From assembly GCF_017358165.1 (NCBI RefSeq), contig NZ_CP071446.1, positions 992,001 through 1,056,000 on the forward strand: DNA of 64,000 nucleotides, written 5' to 3'. Each line of letters begins with the position of its first letter. The stretch's first letter is position 1. Source of the stretch: Thermosipho ferrireducens. Its GTDB lineage: Bacteria > Thermotogota > Thermotogae > Thermotogales > Fervidobacteriaceae. This document shows, piece by piece, positions 37,524-46,212 of the stretch. The notes below the pieces were generated by a model, which was given only the letters and a program-made list of their open reading frames with translations, ran no database searches and was not told the DNA's origin. A program made the position numbers and the translations under genes.

Positions 37524-37834
37524 GTTGGTTTCCCCTTTCCTTTTTGTCGTTTAACTTTTATCCCGTTTTTTACAGGAGTTATACACGCTCTTATGTTCGG
37601 GATACCGTTGACTTCTACAAGGCAGGATGAACATTTGCCAATTGCACAGAAAAGTCCACGAGGTTTTCCTGAAGAGGAGAATCCAAATATGTCTATTCCG
37701 TTTGCTATTAATGCGCTTGCAATGGTGTCATCAGGATAAGCTTTTAACTTTTCTCCTTCAAAGAAAAATTCAATTTCTTCCCTGTGGTCGGTTTTATGTC
37801 CGAGTATTGGATGGTCAAGTACACGTCTTTTCAA
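37517..37834 (-). CDS. 2Fe-2S ferredoxin-like subunit (HcnA type)
   Basis: The 105-residue protein has a plant-type 2Fe-2S binding pattern, LFCAIGKCSSCLVEV followed by IRACITPV, as found at the N-terminus of sarcosine oxidase alpha and in HcnA. It likely relays electrons within the three-subunit dehydrogenase. Three start codons are possible (TTG 37840, GTG 37837, TTG 37834). I chose 37834 because it lies seven bases after the G-rich site. It overlaps the next gene by 7 bases. Confidence 0.85.
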   Translation of the reverse strand: MKRRVLDHPILGHKTDHREEIEFFFEGEKLKAYPDDTIASALIANGIDIFGFSSSGKPRGLFCAIGKCSSCLVEVNGIPNIRACITPVKNGIKVKRQKGKGKPTW

Positions 37835-37986
37835 CACCAATCCCCCCCTGGTATTTTTAAAGATTGTACAACTTAATTATATATTTTTGATGTAATAAAA
37901 GTGAAATATAGAGCAAAGGAGCATACCGTAATATTTGCGATGTTTTTGGCCAGAAATGTTTTTTTTAGCCATTTGAGAAAGATTGA

Positions 37987-37995
37987 TGGTATAAT
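37987..37995 (+). promoter_or_regulatory. Extended -10 promoter for mgsA
   Basis: TGG directly before TATAAT (37990-37995) makes an extended -10 element 29 bases before the mgsA ATG. The -35 region is not recognisable, as is common with extended -10 promoters. Confidence 0.55.
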
Positions 37996-38024
37996 GTTTT
38001 TGAAGAGGAGAAGGAGGGGGTGCA

Positions 38025-38408
38025 ATGTTAGAAATAGCTTTAATAGCTCACGATAAGAAAAAATTAGATCTTGCGATGTTTGTAAAAGAATGGAAGGAAG
38101 TATTTGAGAAATGCGATTTATATGCTACAAGATCTACAGGAAGAATTTTAGAAGAAAAAATAGGACTTTTAGTTAATAAAATGGAATCAGGTCCATATGG
38201 TGGAGATTTACAAATAGGTTCATTAATTGTTGAAGGTAAAATTAACTTTGTTATATTTTTGAGAGATCCGTTGACTGCCCAACCTCATGAACCAGATGTA
38301 TCCGCATTGTTAAGGGTTTGTGATGTTCATAACATTCCACTCGCAACAAATCTTGCAACTGCAGAAGGGCTTGTGCTTGAGATAAAAAAGAAATTAGAAA
38401 AAATTTAG
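38025..38408 (+). CDS. mgsA: Methylglyoxal synthase
   Basis: MgsA converts dihydroxyacetone phosphate to methylglyoxal and phosphate, a bypass used when phosphate is short. The 127-residue protein has normal length and the family motifs [21 protein letters not shown], the phosphate-binding [11 protein letters not shown] with its catalytic aspartate, [20 protein letters not shown] with the active-site histidine, and [10 protein letters not shown]. The ATG follows GGAGGGGGTGCA. A Cof-type phosphatase gene follows 13 bases on. Confidence 0.96.
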   Translation: MLEIALIAHDKKKLDLAMFVKEWKEVFEKCDLYATRSTGRILEEKIGLLVNKMESGPYGGDLQIGSLIVEGKINFVIFLRDPLTAQPHEPDVSALLRVCDVHNIPLATNLATAEGLVLEIKKKLEKI

Positions 38409-38421
38409 CGGGAGGTAAAAA

Positions 38422-39225
38422 ATGGTTTTTGTTTTCGATCTTGATGGAACATTGCTTTTAAAAAACTACAGAATATCTGAAAATATGACAGGAATAATAA
38501 ATAAGTTAGATAGAGATGGACATGTTGTTATTTTTGCAAGTGGGAGAATGTTGATTTCTGTAAAAAAAATAATTTTAAGCCATTTCAAAAAAGAATTTCC
38601 AGTAATCGCATATAACGGTTCTATTGTCTGGCATCCTGAAAAAGGTATTATTTTTGAAACGGGGTTAGATTTTGATACAAGTGTTAAAATCATACAGTTT
38701 TTGAGAGAGAAAAAAATTCACAGGCAAATTTATATAAATGATAAGTTGTATTCAGAAGAAGACAATGATGAAATAAAGATGTATGCCAGACACGCGAATG
38801 TTGATTATTATTTGTGCGAAGATTTATTGGAATTAATTAAAGACGAAAAGAGAAAGGCTACTAAGATTCTTGCAATTGGTGAGCCTGATATGCTGGATAA
38901 AATAAAAAAGGATTTGACTGATTTCAAATTAAGTGTGGATATTTTTAAGAGTATGAAAAATTTTCTGGATATAGTTCCACGTGGAATTAATAAAGCAGTT
39001 GCTTTGAAAGTGATGTTGGAAGAATCTGGAAAAGAGAATGAAAAAATAATAGCTTTTGGAGATAACCATAACGATGTTCCTTTATTTGAAGTAGCAAATG
39101 TTGGAGTTGCTGTAAAAAATGCGGTTAAAGAGTTAAAAGAGGTGGCTGATTATGTTGTACCGTCCAATGATGAAGATGGTATATATAGCTTTTTTGTTAA
39201 TTTCTTCCCTGAGCTTATCGATTGA
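38422..39225 (+). CDS. Cof-type HAD phosphatase
   Basis: The 267-residue protein is a HAD-superfamily hydrolase of the Cof/IIB type: motif I FDLDGTLL with the nucleophile aspartate, motif II FASGRM, motif III lysine in GINKAVALK, and motif IV FGDNHNDVPLFE. A cap domain (about 85-195) sits between motifs II and III. Substrates of this class are sugar phosphates or flavin phosphates; none can be chosen here. The ATG follows GGGAGGTAAAA. The 3' end overlaps the next gene by 74 bases. Confidence 0.92.
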   Translation: MVFVFDLDGTLLLKNYRISENMTGIINKLDRDGHVVIFASGRMLISVKKIILSHFKKEFPVIAYNGSIVWHPEKGIIFETGLDFDTSVKIIQFLREKKIHRQIYINDKLYSEEDNDEIKMYARHANVDYYLCEDLLELIKDEKRKATKILAIGEPDMLDKIKKDLTDFKLSVDIFKSMKNFLDIVPRGINKAVALKVMLEESGKENEKIIAFGDNHNDVPLFEVANVGVAVKNAVKELKEVADYVVPSNDEDGIYSFFVNFFPELID

Positions 39226-39898
39226 TATTTCTTTCGCTCCACTGCAAGATATACTAAAAAACGTGTCTTTAATGACCTTGGGGAGCCTGGGCGATTTAAC
39301 TCTGGCATTTGAAGCGGGTTATTATACAGGCGTTATTTTAAAAAGTAAAGGATATGACTATTATGTTATAGGAAGTCTTGATACTTTAAGTCAGGACGAC
39401 GCAACTCCTTTAAATAGAGTTAATGCATCACCGTTTATAACTGCTTATGTGTATGAGCTCATGGGAAAGGGTTTGTCAGCTGCGGGGGTTGTACCAATAA
39501 TTGATGGACGTGGAAAAATAGAAAAATCTATTGTGGTGTCTCTTGTAACCAGAAAGGCTATGTTTCCTGTTCTTGTTGAGAATCAATCAAAAAAATTGTA
39601 TCTGGAAAATCTTGGATACAAAGGTAGAATCTTAATTTACGATAGTTTGGAAAGCTCTGTTGAGAGGTTAAAATTTTTCTGGACACCTATATATAATAGA
39701 CAGGACATAGAAAAAACAAGATTAGAGATATTGCTGAATTCAATAGTTATGATTTCCAGAGGCGGGGATGTTCACGTAAAGGAGCCTTTTGTTAAAGATG
39801 GGATATTGGTTTTTTCAGATGAGCCAGAAATTATTTCAAGAGCTTATGATGTATTAAAAGGTTATGAAACAGCACCAGGAAGGATTCCATGGAAATGA
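39152..39898 (+). CDS. Secreted GH3-like protein lacking the catalytic motif
   Basis: The 248-residue product has a signal sequence (about residues 8-29). The segment AFEAGYYTGVILKSKGYDYYVIGSLD then SPFITAYVYELMGKGLSAAGVV (noted in parts) follows the pattern of glycoside hydrolase 3 N-acetylglucosaminidases (EAG...LRALGIN...P..D; ...GL..AGV). The catalytic loop KHFPGHG is replaced by IDGRGK. It is shorter than NagZ. I infer a degenerate GH3 relative that may bind rather than cut. The ATG at 39152 follows AGAGGTGG and overlaps the phosphatase gene by 74 bases. Confidence 0.55.
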   Translation: MLYRPMMKMVYIAFLLISSLSLSIDISFAPLQDILKNVSLMTLGSLGDLTLAFEAGYYTGVILKSKGYDYYVIGSLDTLSQDDATPLNRVNASPFITAYVYELMGKGLSAAGVVPIIDGRGKIEKSIVVSLVTRKAMFPVLVENQSKKLYLENLGYKGRILIYDSLESSVERLKFFWTPIYNRQDIEKTRLEILLNSIVMISRGGDVHVKEPFVKDGILVFSDEPEIISRAYDVLKGYETAPGRIPWK

Positions 39899-39940
39899 TG
39901 ATTAATAGTTATAAATGTCGATAGTTTGGAGGTGGCTTTC

Positions 39941-41236
39941 GTGTGGGTTTATGTTAAGGATTTGAAAAAACATATAGGCAAAGAAGTGGAATTGAGAGGA
40001 TGGGTATGGAGAAGTAGAAGTAGTGGAAAAATTGCGTTTGTAAACCTGCGGGATGGTACAGGGATAGTTCAGGTTGTTGTAGAGGCATCCAGTGTATCGC
40101 CAGAAGTTTTTAAAAATACTAAAATGTTAAGATTGGAATCTTCACTTATAGTAAGGGGTAAGGTAAAAGAAGAGCCTCGGGCTCCAGGTGGTATTGAAAT
40201 ATTTGCAAGTGAAGTTGAACCCATTCAGATTCCTAAGGATGATTTTCCCATACAGAAGCCGGATCACAGTATAGATTATTTAATGGAACACAGACATCTC
40301 TGGATTCGTTCAAGGCGACAGGTGCACATATTAAATATCAGAGATGCTGTGTTAAAGGCAATAAGAAAATTTTACTGGGAGAGAGGTTTTGTTCAGGTGG
40401 ATACTCCCATTTTTACCGGGGCAATTGGTGAAGCGGCTGGTAATTTATTTGAATTAGATTATTTTGATTACGGTAAAGTATATCTTGCACAAACTGGTCA
40501 GTTATATCTTGAGGCTGCCTGCATGGCTTTAGGAAAGGTGTACAATTTAGGTCCAACATTTAGAGCGGAAAAGTCAAAAACAAGGCGCCATTTAATAGAA
40601 TTCTGGATGAACGAGGCGGAAGTGGCTTATTATGAACATGATGACAATTTGAAACTTCAGGAAGATTTAGTAAGTTATATAGTTAAATATGTGATAGAAA
40701 ACGCTGGAGAACATTTGAAGGCCCTTGGAAGAGACATTACAAAACTTGAGAAAGTAGAAGCACCTTTCCCGAGGATTACTTACACTGAAGCGGTGAAATT
40801 TCTTCAAAAGAAAGGATACGATATTGAATGGGGAAAAGATTTCGGTGGCGATGAGGAAACTGAAATAGCTAAACAATTTGAGAAACCTGTTTTTGTTACA
40901 CATTATCCCAGAAAAGCCAAAGCATTTTATATGCAACCTGATCCGGATAATCCAGAAGTGGTCTTATGTGATGACTTACTTGCCCCTGAGGGTTATGGAG
41001 AGATAATAGGAGCTTCTCAAAGAATACATGATTATGATTTGCTTTTAGAAAGGTTAAAAGAATTTAATTTACCTGTAGAAGCTTACGACTGGTATCTTGA
41101 TCTCAGAAAATTTGGAACAGTTCCTCACAGTGGATTTGGATTGGGAGTAGAAAGGACTATTGCATGGATAGCGGGACTTGAGCATATTAGAGAAGCCATA
41201 CCTTTTGCAAGAACACTTTATAGAGTTTATCCATAA
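39941..41236 (+). CDS. asnS: Asparaginyl-tRNA synthetase
   Basis: A class IIb synthetase charging tRNA-Asn. The N-terminal OB anticodon-binding domain (about 1-105) has VELRGWVWRSRSSGKIAFVNLRDG, noted in part. The catalytic domain shows motif 2 with GPTFRAEKSKTRRHLIEFWM and motif 3 FGLGVERTIAWIAGLEHIREAIPF. The ending RTLYRVYP resembles AsnS rather than AspS. At 431 residues it is normal. I set the start at GTG 39941, five bases after GGAGGTGG; the TTG upstream lies inside that site. Confidence 0.93.
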   Translation: MWVYVKDLKKHIGKEVELRGWVWRSRSSGKIAFVNLRDGTGIVQVVVEASSVSPEVFKNTKMLRLESSLIVRGKVKEEPRAPGGIEIFASEVEPIQIPKDDFPIQKPDHSIDYLMEHRHLWIRSRRQVHILNIRDAVLKAIRKFYWERGFVQVDTPIFTGAIGEAAGNLFELDYFDYGKVYLAQTGQLYLEAACMALGKVYNLGPTFRAEKSKTRRHLIEFWMNEAEVAYYEHDDNLKLQEDLVSYIVKYVIENAGEHLKALGRDITKLEKVEAPFPRITYTEAVKFLQKKGYDIEWGKDFGGDEETEIAKQFEKPVFVTHYPRKAKAFYMQPDPDNPEVVLCDDLLAPEGYGEIIGASQRIHDYDLLLERLKEFNLPVEAYDWYLDLRKFGTVPHSGFGLGVERTIAWIAGLEHIREAIPFARTLYRVYP

Positions 41237-41257
41237 AGGCGAGTTTTCTCGCCTTTT
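41235..41257 (+). terminator. Rho-independent terminator after asnS
   Basis: A 9-base stem AAAGGCGAG / CTCGCCTTT with a TTTT loop overlaps the asnS stop codon and runs into TTTTAAT. It separates asnS from the murE promoter. Confidence 0.8.
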
Positions 41258-41323
41258 AATGTTAAATACATTTTATGATTTATCAAAAATCTTTTAGTTT
41301 AAACTGTTTCTAAATATTTACTC

Positions 41324-41352
41324 TTGAATAATTTAAAAAATCATTATATAAT
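41324..41352 (+). promoter_or_regulatory. Putative promoter for murE operon
   Basis: TTGAAT (41324-41329), a 17-base spacer and a perfect TATAAT (41347-41352) lie 41 bases before the murE start. It follows the asnS terminator, which supports a new transcription unit. Confidence 0.7.
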
Positions 41353-41392
41353 ATTAACAAGACACTACCTTCCCTTTAAGGAGTGATAATTT

Positions 41393-42871
41393 TTGAATAT
41401 TTCCACCCTTTTAGATTTGTTACAGCCTCTTATTTTAAAAGTTAATTGTGATAATAACTTAGAGATTTCTCACATTTCTTCGGATTCTCGAGAGGTGAGA
41501 GAGGGGACGCTTTTTATATGTCGTGAAGGATATTCTTTTGACTCCCATGCGATAATAGATAAAGTGTACCAGCAAGGAGCTACAGCCTTCATAGTTGAAA
41601 AGGATGTTTCAAAAGAATTTCCACATATTCAGGTTGTTGATTCAAGAATTGCAGAGGCAGTTTTAGCAGGTGAGTTTTATGGAAAACCTTATGAAAAACT
41701 TATTACTTTTGGTGTTACTGGAACAAATGGTAAAACTACATGTGTGCATTTATTTCATCATGTAATGCATATGTTTGGAAACAGAGGAAGTATTAGCGGA
41801 ACAGTGATGAATGACATCATGGGAGATAAGTTTTATCATCAAAATACCACACCAAGTGCCATTGAAATTCTTAGAAACATGGCAAAAACGTTGAATGATG
41901 GAGGAGAATATTATGGAATGGAAGTTTCTTCCCATGCACTTGATCAGTATAGGGTTGAAAGTATAAGATACGATATTGTTGGATTAACTAATATTACCAG
42001 GGATCACTTGGATTTTCATATTACTTTTGAAAATTATAAGAGAGCGAAGCTCCATATTATTGATTTGCTTAAACCTAACGGAATAGCGGTAATAAACTAT
42101 GATTATTTTAGTGATGTAAGAAACGGTAATTTGCGCATAATAACTTTTGGAACAAATAGTAAAGCACATTACGTGATAAAGGATGTTAACACTAATTGGT
42201 CAGGTACAAATTTTATTCTTGAAACACCTTATGGGGCTAAAAGAGTTTATACACAACTAATAGGAGGATACAATGCCTACAATGTAACCCTGGTTATTGC
42301 TGGTCTTGTTGAAATCGGTTATGATATAGATGAAGTAATAGAAGCTGTGAAAACCTTTAGAGGCGTGGATGGACGGTTTGAAGTGATTCCAGAAGCGAAA
42401 AAACTGGGAATAGAAGTGGTAATTGATTTTGCCCATACACCAGATGCCCTGGAAAAGGTTATAATATCTTTGAGAAAGCTTTCAAAAGGAAGGATAATAG
42501 TAGTTTTTGGTGCAGGGGGCCAATCAGATAAAGGAAAAAGACCAATGATGGGGGAGATAGTTTCAAAATATGCTGATATAACCATTGTAACAACCGATGA
42601 TCCAAGGGGGGAAGATCCAAGAGAAATAATCAGTGATATTGAGAAAGGATTGATTCCAAACAGTTTACATTTATCTATTATCGATAGGAAAGAGGCCATA
42701 GATACTGCTATAACGCTTGCGAATAAAGGAGACGTTGTTCTTATAGCCGGGCGTGGTCATGAACCTTATCAGGTTTTTGATGATCACCGAAAAATCCATT
42801 TTAAAGATAGAGATGTTGCCATGGATATAATTCTTCATAAAATAAATAAGGGAGAAAAAAGTTTTAGATGA
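41393..42871 (+). CDS. murE: UDP-MurNAc-tripeptide synthetase
   Basis: MurE adds the third amino acid of the peptidoglycan stem peptide. The 492-residue protein has the N-terminal SSDSREVREGTLF uridine-binding region, the P-loop VTGTNGKTTCVHLF (about 109-122), the central NITRDHLDFH motif and the C-terminal specificity motif DDPRGEDP. DNPR marks diaminopimelate enzymes; DDPR is known from the T. maritima enzyme, which accepts lysine. The TTG start at 41393 follows AAGGAGTGAT. It overlaps the next gene by 4 bases. Confidence 0.95.
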   Translation: MNISTLLDLLQPLILKVNCDNNLEISHISSDSREVREGTLFICREGYSFDSHAIIDKVYQQGATAFIVEKDVSKEFPHIQVVDSRIAEAVLAGEFYGKPYEKLITFGVTGTNGKTTCVHLFHHVMHMFGNRGSISGTVMNDIMGDKFYHQNTTPSAIEILRNMAKTLNDGGEYYGMEVSSHALDQYRVESIRYDIVGLTNITRDHLDFHITFENYKRAKLHIIDLLKPNGIAVINYDYFSDVRNGNLRIITFGTNSKAHYVIKDVNTNWSGTNFILETPYGAKRVYTQLIGGYNAYNVTLVIAGLVEIGYDIDEVIEAVKTFRGVDGRFEVIPEAKKLGIEVVIDFAHTPDALEKVIISLRKLSKGRIIVVFGAGGQSDKGKRPMMGEIVSKYADITIVTTDDPRGEDPREIISDIEKGLIPNSLHLSIIDRKEAIDTAITLANKGDVVLIAGRGHEPYQVFDDHRKIHFKDRDVAMDIILHKINKGEKSFR

Positions 42872-43335
42872 AAATAATAGGACTTCTGGGGTTAAGTGCC
42901 GAACTTATATGTAAATACTCTGGAATAAAAATACCTGTTTTTTCACATGAAGATTTAAAAAAGTCGAAAACTTTATATGAGAACGTTCCTTTTGGATTTG
43001 TGGAATTTAAGGAAATTAACGATGCAAGAAAAAGTAATGGTGAAAAAATAGATTATTTAATTGCAAAAAAAGATCTTATTCATTTAAAATCGGGCAAAAT
43101 AATCGATTCCGATGTTGTAATAATTAGGGACATTGCAAACTTAGAAATAGCAGGCTTTATAGGTATAAATTCCGGGGATTATAGTATTGCAGATTTTAAA
43201 AGTTCTGATAATTTTTTTAGATATATTGTAAAAATGAGAAACGAAAAAGGAATATTTATTTTCAGAAAAATGCTTTCTAATGATGAAATCCTTCATTTTT
43301 TGGTATCTGTTTTTCTCACAGCGGAATTATTATAA
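42868..43335 (+). CDS. Unknown protein between murE and mraY
   Basis: The 155-residue product has no signal peptide, membrane segment, P-loop or Mur-ligase motif. It begins MKIIGLLGLSAELICK and looks like a soluble alpha/beta protein. murF commonly occupies this place, but this protein is about a third of the size of MurF and shares none of its motifs. The 4-base overlap with murE (ATGA) indicates coupled translation, so a role in wall precursor synthesis is plausible. Function unknown. Confidence 0.65.
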   Translation: MKIIGLLGLSAELICKYSGIKIPVFSHEDLKKSKTLYENVPFGFVEFKEINDARKSNGEKIDYLIAKKDLIHLKSGKIIDSDVVIIRDIANLEIAGFIGINSGDYSIADFKSSDNFFRYIVKMRNEKGIFIFRKMLSNDEILHFLVSVFLTAELL

Positions 43336-43390
43336 GAGTGGAGGGGGTAGAATTTTACCTCCTGAAATTTTATTAAAAGGAAGGGATGAA

Positions 43391-44278
43391 ATGGAAGCAT
43401 ATTTTATAGGTTTATCGTTTGTTCTTGCGGCGATTCTTTATCCTTTATTTATAAGGATGTTAAAGATAAAAAACATAGGTCAATATATAAGAGAAGAAGG
43501 TCCAGATCTACACAATTACAAAACAGGAACTCCCACAGCTGGGGGAATTTTGTTTATTTTAATTTCAGTATTATTCGGAGTTATATTAAAAGTTCCCCTG
43601 GTGTTTTTGCTTTCCCTATCGCTTTTCGGCCTTATTGGATTTATGGATGATGTAGCAAGTATTTATAAAAAAGATGCGTTAGGTCTCAAAGCCTGGCAAA
43701 AATTTTTATTGCAAATTATTTTTGCTTTTGGACTTGTAAGTTTAGAAAGTACAAAACCGATTTTTGGAGTAGAAGTTTCAAGAACTTTGTATAATATTTT
43801 CTGGATTTTTGTAATAGTGGGAGCTTCGAATGCTGTAAATCTTACTGATGGTTTAGATGGTTTGGCGGGCTGGGTGTTTATAACAGCTATTTTACCATTT
43901 GGATTTTTGAAACAGGACATTTTCGCAATAATAGTGGCTGCGGCAGTATTGTCTTTTTTGCTTTATAATACAAGACCAGCTTCTATTTTTATGGGAGATA
44001 CTGGCTCACTTGCTCTGGGAGCGTTTCTGGCAACATTTGCAATGCATTACAACGCAGAAGACGCGTTAGTATTTACATCCACTATATTTATTGTAGAGAC
44101 TCTTAGTGTTATTATACAGGTTTCTTCTTTCAAACTTTTTAATAAAAGACTATTTAAAATGTCTCCTATTCATCATCACTTTGAGCTTCTGGGATGGAAA
44201 GAGGAGAAAATTGTTGGGATATTCGCAGGAATTAACTTATTGATTGCTTTAACTTTCATTGTTTACAAGATGTGGTGA
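43391..44278 (+). CDS. mraY: Phospho-MurNAc-pentapeptide transferase
   Basis: MraY transfers phospho-MurNAc-pentapeptide to undecaprenyl phosphate, forming lipid I. The 295-residue membrane protein has about ten helices and the family motifs TPTAGGILFI, FMDDVASIYKKDALGLKAWQK with the catalytic aspartates, NAVNLTDGLDGLA, FMGDTGSLALGA and the histidine motif SPIHHHFELLGW. I set the start at the ATG at 43391 after AAGGAAGGGATGAA; the upstream in-frame codons overlap the previous gene. Confidence 0.96.
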   Translation: MEAYFIGLSFVLAAILYPLFIRMLKIKNIGQYIREEGPDLHNYKTGTPTAGGILFILISVLFGVILKVPLVFLLSLSLFGLIGFMDDVASIYKKDALGLKAWQKFLLQIIFAFGLVSLESTKPIFGVEVSRTLYNIFWIFVIVGASNAVNLTDGLDGLAGWVFITAILPFGFLKQDIFAIIVAAAVLSFLLYNTRPASIFMGDTGSLALGAFLATFAMHYNAEDALVFTSTIFIVETLSVIIQVSSFKLFNKRLFKMSPIHHHFELLGWKEEKIVGIFAGINLLIALTFIVYKMW

Positions 44279-45162
44279 TTTTGGTGGGATATATTTTATT
44301 CACTTTATCGTTAACGTTTACTGTGATATTTTATTGGGTGTCCAGAAAACTGAATGTTTTTATAGATTACCCTACCGATAGGAAAAATCACCAAAAGCCT
44401 ACTCCGCAAATAGGAGGTATTGTTTTATTTTTGGTTTATCTTGTCACCGCAGTAGTTAACAATAGAAACCTGGATTTAGGACTTATAGCGGCTTTCGCTG
44501 CGGGATTTTTAGATGATATGTTACATTTAACGTATAAGTTAAAATTTTTTTTAGGAAGTGTTGTGGCATTTATATTTGTTTTACAAAATGACATGACTCT
44601 ATTTAGTTTCCATGGAAACCTGGTATATATAATTACGTTTTTCTGGTTTCTTGCTGTAACTAATGGATTTAATATGGTTGATGGGTTAAATGGACTTTCT
44701 ACCGGAATTTTTATCATTTATTTTTTATTGACGGGAAATGTGACGTGGATATGGACTATATTCCCGGTATTTTTATTTAATATTTATGGGAAGATTTTCC
44801 TTGGTGATTCAGGAACGTTTTTTCTTTCCTATATGATCATAAAATTTTCCACAGAAATAAGCAATGATCTTTTGTATCTAACAATATTTTTTGGTTATCC
44901 TTCATACGAAGTTGCTTCCAGTTTTTTGAGAAGAATATTTTCAAAGAAAAATCCATTTTTAGCAGATCGCGGACATCTGCATCATGTGTTTACAAAGAAA
45001 ATTGGTGAACGTTTATTCCTGGTCATGGCGTATTCATTAGCGTTGTTTTTTGGTGTTTTACCCCATAAATTCTATAGTATCATTATCTACATTGGTGTTT
45101 GCTTTTTTATCTATTCCTTCCAGAGAAAATTTGAGAGCGGCAATAGCCACTTCAATTTGTGA
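44272..45162 (+). CDS. WecA/TagO-like polyprenyl-phosphate sugar-phosphate transferase
   Basis: The 296-residue membrane protein is a second member of the MraY/WecA superfamily. It has PQIGGIVLFL, AGFLDDMLHL, NGFNMVDGLNGLSTG, FLGDSGTFFLSY and the ADRGHLHHVF motif typical of WecA/TagO/RgpG rather than MraY. It likely starts assembly of a surface polysaccharide on undecaprenyl phosphate. Several start codons are possible (GTG 44272, 44275 or 44284, TTG 44281). The first overlaps mraY by 7 bases. The last 105 bases overlap a convergent gene. Confidence 0.9.
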   Translation: MVILVGYILFTLSLTFTVIFYWVSRKLNVFIDYPTDRKNHQKPTPQIGGIVLFLVYLVTAVVNNRNLDLGLIAAFAAGFLDDMLHLTYKLKFFLGSVVAFIFVLQNDMTLFSFHGNLVYIITFFWFLAVTNGFNMVDGLNGLSTGIFIIYFLLTGNVTWIWTIFPVFLFNIYGKIFLGDSGTFFLSYMIIKFSTEISNDLLYLTIFFGYPSYEVASSFLRRIFSKKNPFLADRGHLHHVFTKKIGERLFLVMAYSLALFFGVLPHKFYSIIIYIGVCFFIYSFQRKFESGNSHFNL

Positions 45163-45939
45163 ATTATCGGGCTCAGCAGTTGTAAGCTTTTGAAGGATTA
45201 GTCCTGGAAATGATAAAAAACTCAGGAATTTGAATTTGTCAAAAAATTTTAAAAACTCATACGATATAGAGGCAACAATTGGTATAAACACTATTCTGAT
45301 TAATATTCTTTCCAATCCATTGAGTGGTTTGTAAAATCCAAATAAACTAAAAATTATAACAGCTACAATTAAAAATATCATTATAAAATTTGTTCCACAT
45401 CTTGGATGTATGGTGGTATATTTCTTAACGTTTTCGGGTAAAAGCTGTTCGTTTTTTTCAAAAGCATGTATAGTTTTGTGTTCCGCTCCATGGTATTGAA
45501 ATACTCTCTTTACATCTTTAAAAAAGGAAATAACCCAGACGTATATGAGGAAAAAAGATATTCGTAGAAAACCATCAACGAGCGAAAAGGTAAATTCGTT
45601 ATTTTTAAAACCCAAAAGTTGTGTTATCCACACAGGTAATATAACAAAGAGTCCTATACCTAAAACTAAAGCTATTAGAAATGAAAAAACTGTTTCTGAT
45701 TTTTTCATTTCTTCTCCCGTTGCTATTTCTGCAGAGCGATCCAGGGCCTTTATGCCAAAATATAAAGAATAAAAAAGGCTGAAAAGTCCTCTAATGAACG
45801 GAATTTTAAGAAATTTTGTTTTTTTGATTTTTCCTATCTCTTCAGTGACAATTTCACCATCTTTATTTCTAACAGCGATTGCTACTCGTTTTCCCATCAT
45901 TAATACACCTTCAATGATTGCCTGACCACCTATTTTCAT
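45058..45939 (-). CDS. DUF1385 (YqhQ-like) membrane protein
   Basis: The 293-residue protein matches the DUF1385 family: the N-terminal GGQAIIEGVLMMG, the conserved RVFQYHGAEHKTIHAFE, the TIHPRCGTNFI motif and the C-terminal LTTAEPDNSQIEVAIAAL. There are about four membrane helices between. The biochemical role is unknown, though the conserved His, Glu and Cys suggest catalysis or metal binding. I set the start at the ATG at 45939 behind GGAGGGAAAAG. Its last 35 codons overlap the WecA-like gene on the other strand. Confidence 0.88.
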   Translation of the reverse strand: MKIGGQAIIEGVLMMGKRVAIAVRNKDGEIVTEEIGKIKKTKFLKIPFIRGLFSLFYSLYFGIKALDRSAEIATGEEMKKSETVFSFLIALVLGIGLFVILPVWITQLLGFKNNEFTFSLVDGFLRISFFLIYVWVISFFKDVKRVFQYHGAEHKTIHAFEKNEQLLPENVKKYTTIHPRCGTNFIMIFLIVAVIIFSLFGFYKPLNGLERILIRIVFIPIVASISYEFLKFFDKFKFLSFLSFPGLILQKLTTAEPDNSQIEVAIAALKFSLEGIDKKANTNVDNDTIEFMG

Positions 45940-45970
45940 CTTTTCCCTCCATTTCCAATAGAAAAGGGTG

Positions 45971-46204
45971 CTATTTGCACCCAATAAATTCTAAAATTTT
46001 TAACGCGTTCTTATCTTTTAAAATAACTTTAAAAAATTTGTAGGCCTCTTGATCTTCTTCACTGTTTTTTAATAAAAAATACTTGCGAACTTTTATCGCA
46101 AACTCTTCTTTTTCTTCTGGAGTCATTTTCGCAACATCTTTTACTATTTTTAACAATCTTTCATCTTTTTTACATGCATCAGAAATAGCTCTGAGTTCAT
46201 CCAT
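45971..46204 (-). CDS. Small helical protein of unknown function
   Basis: The 77-residue product is charged and predicted all-helical (for example TPEEKEEFAIKVRKYF), with two cysteines and no signal or membrane segment. I recognise no family. It begins 8 bases after the spoVS stop and ends 31 bases before the yqhQ-like start, so the three are probably one operon. The ATG at 46204 lies within the end of the spoVS message; no strong separate ribosome-binding site is evident. Confidence 0.55.
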   Translation of the reverse strand: MDELRAISDACKKDERLLKIVKDVAKMTPEEKEEFAIKVRKYFLLKNSEEDQEAYKFFKVILKDKNALKILEFIGCK

Positions 46205-46212
46205 TAATTTTT

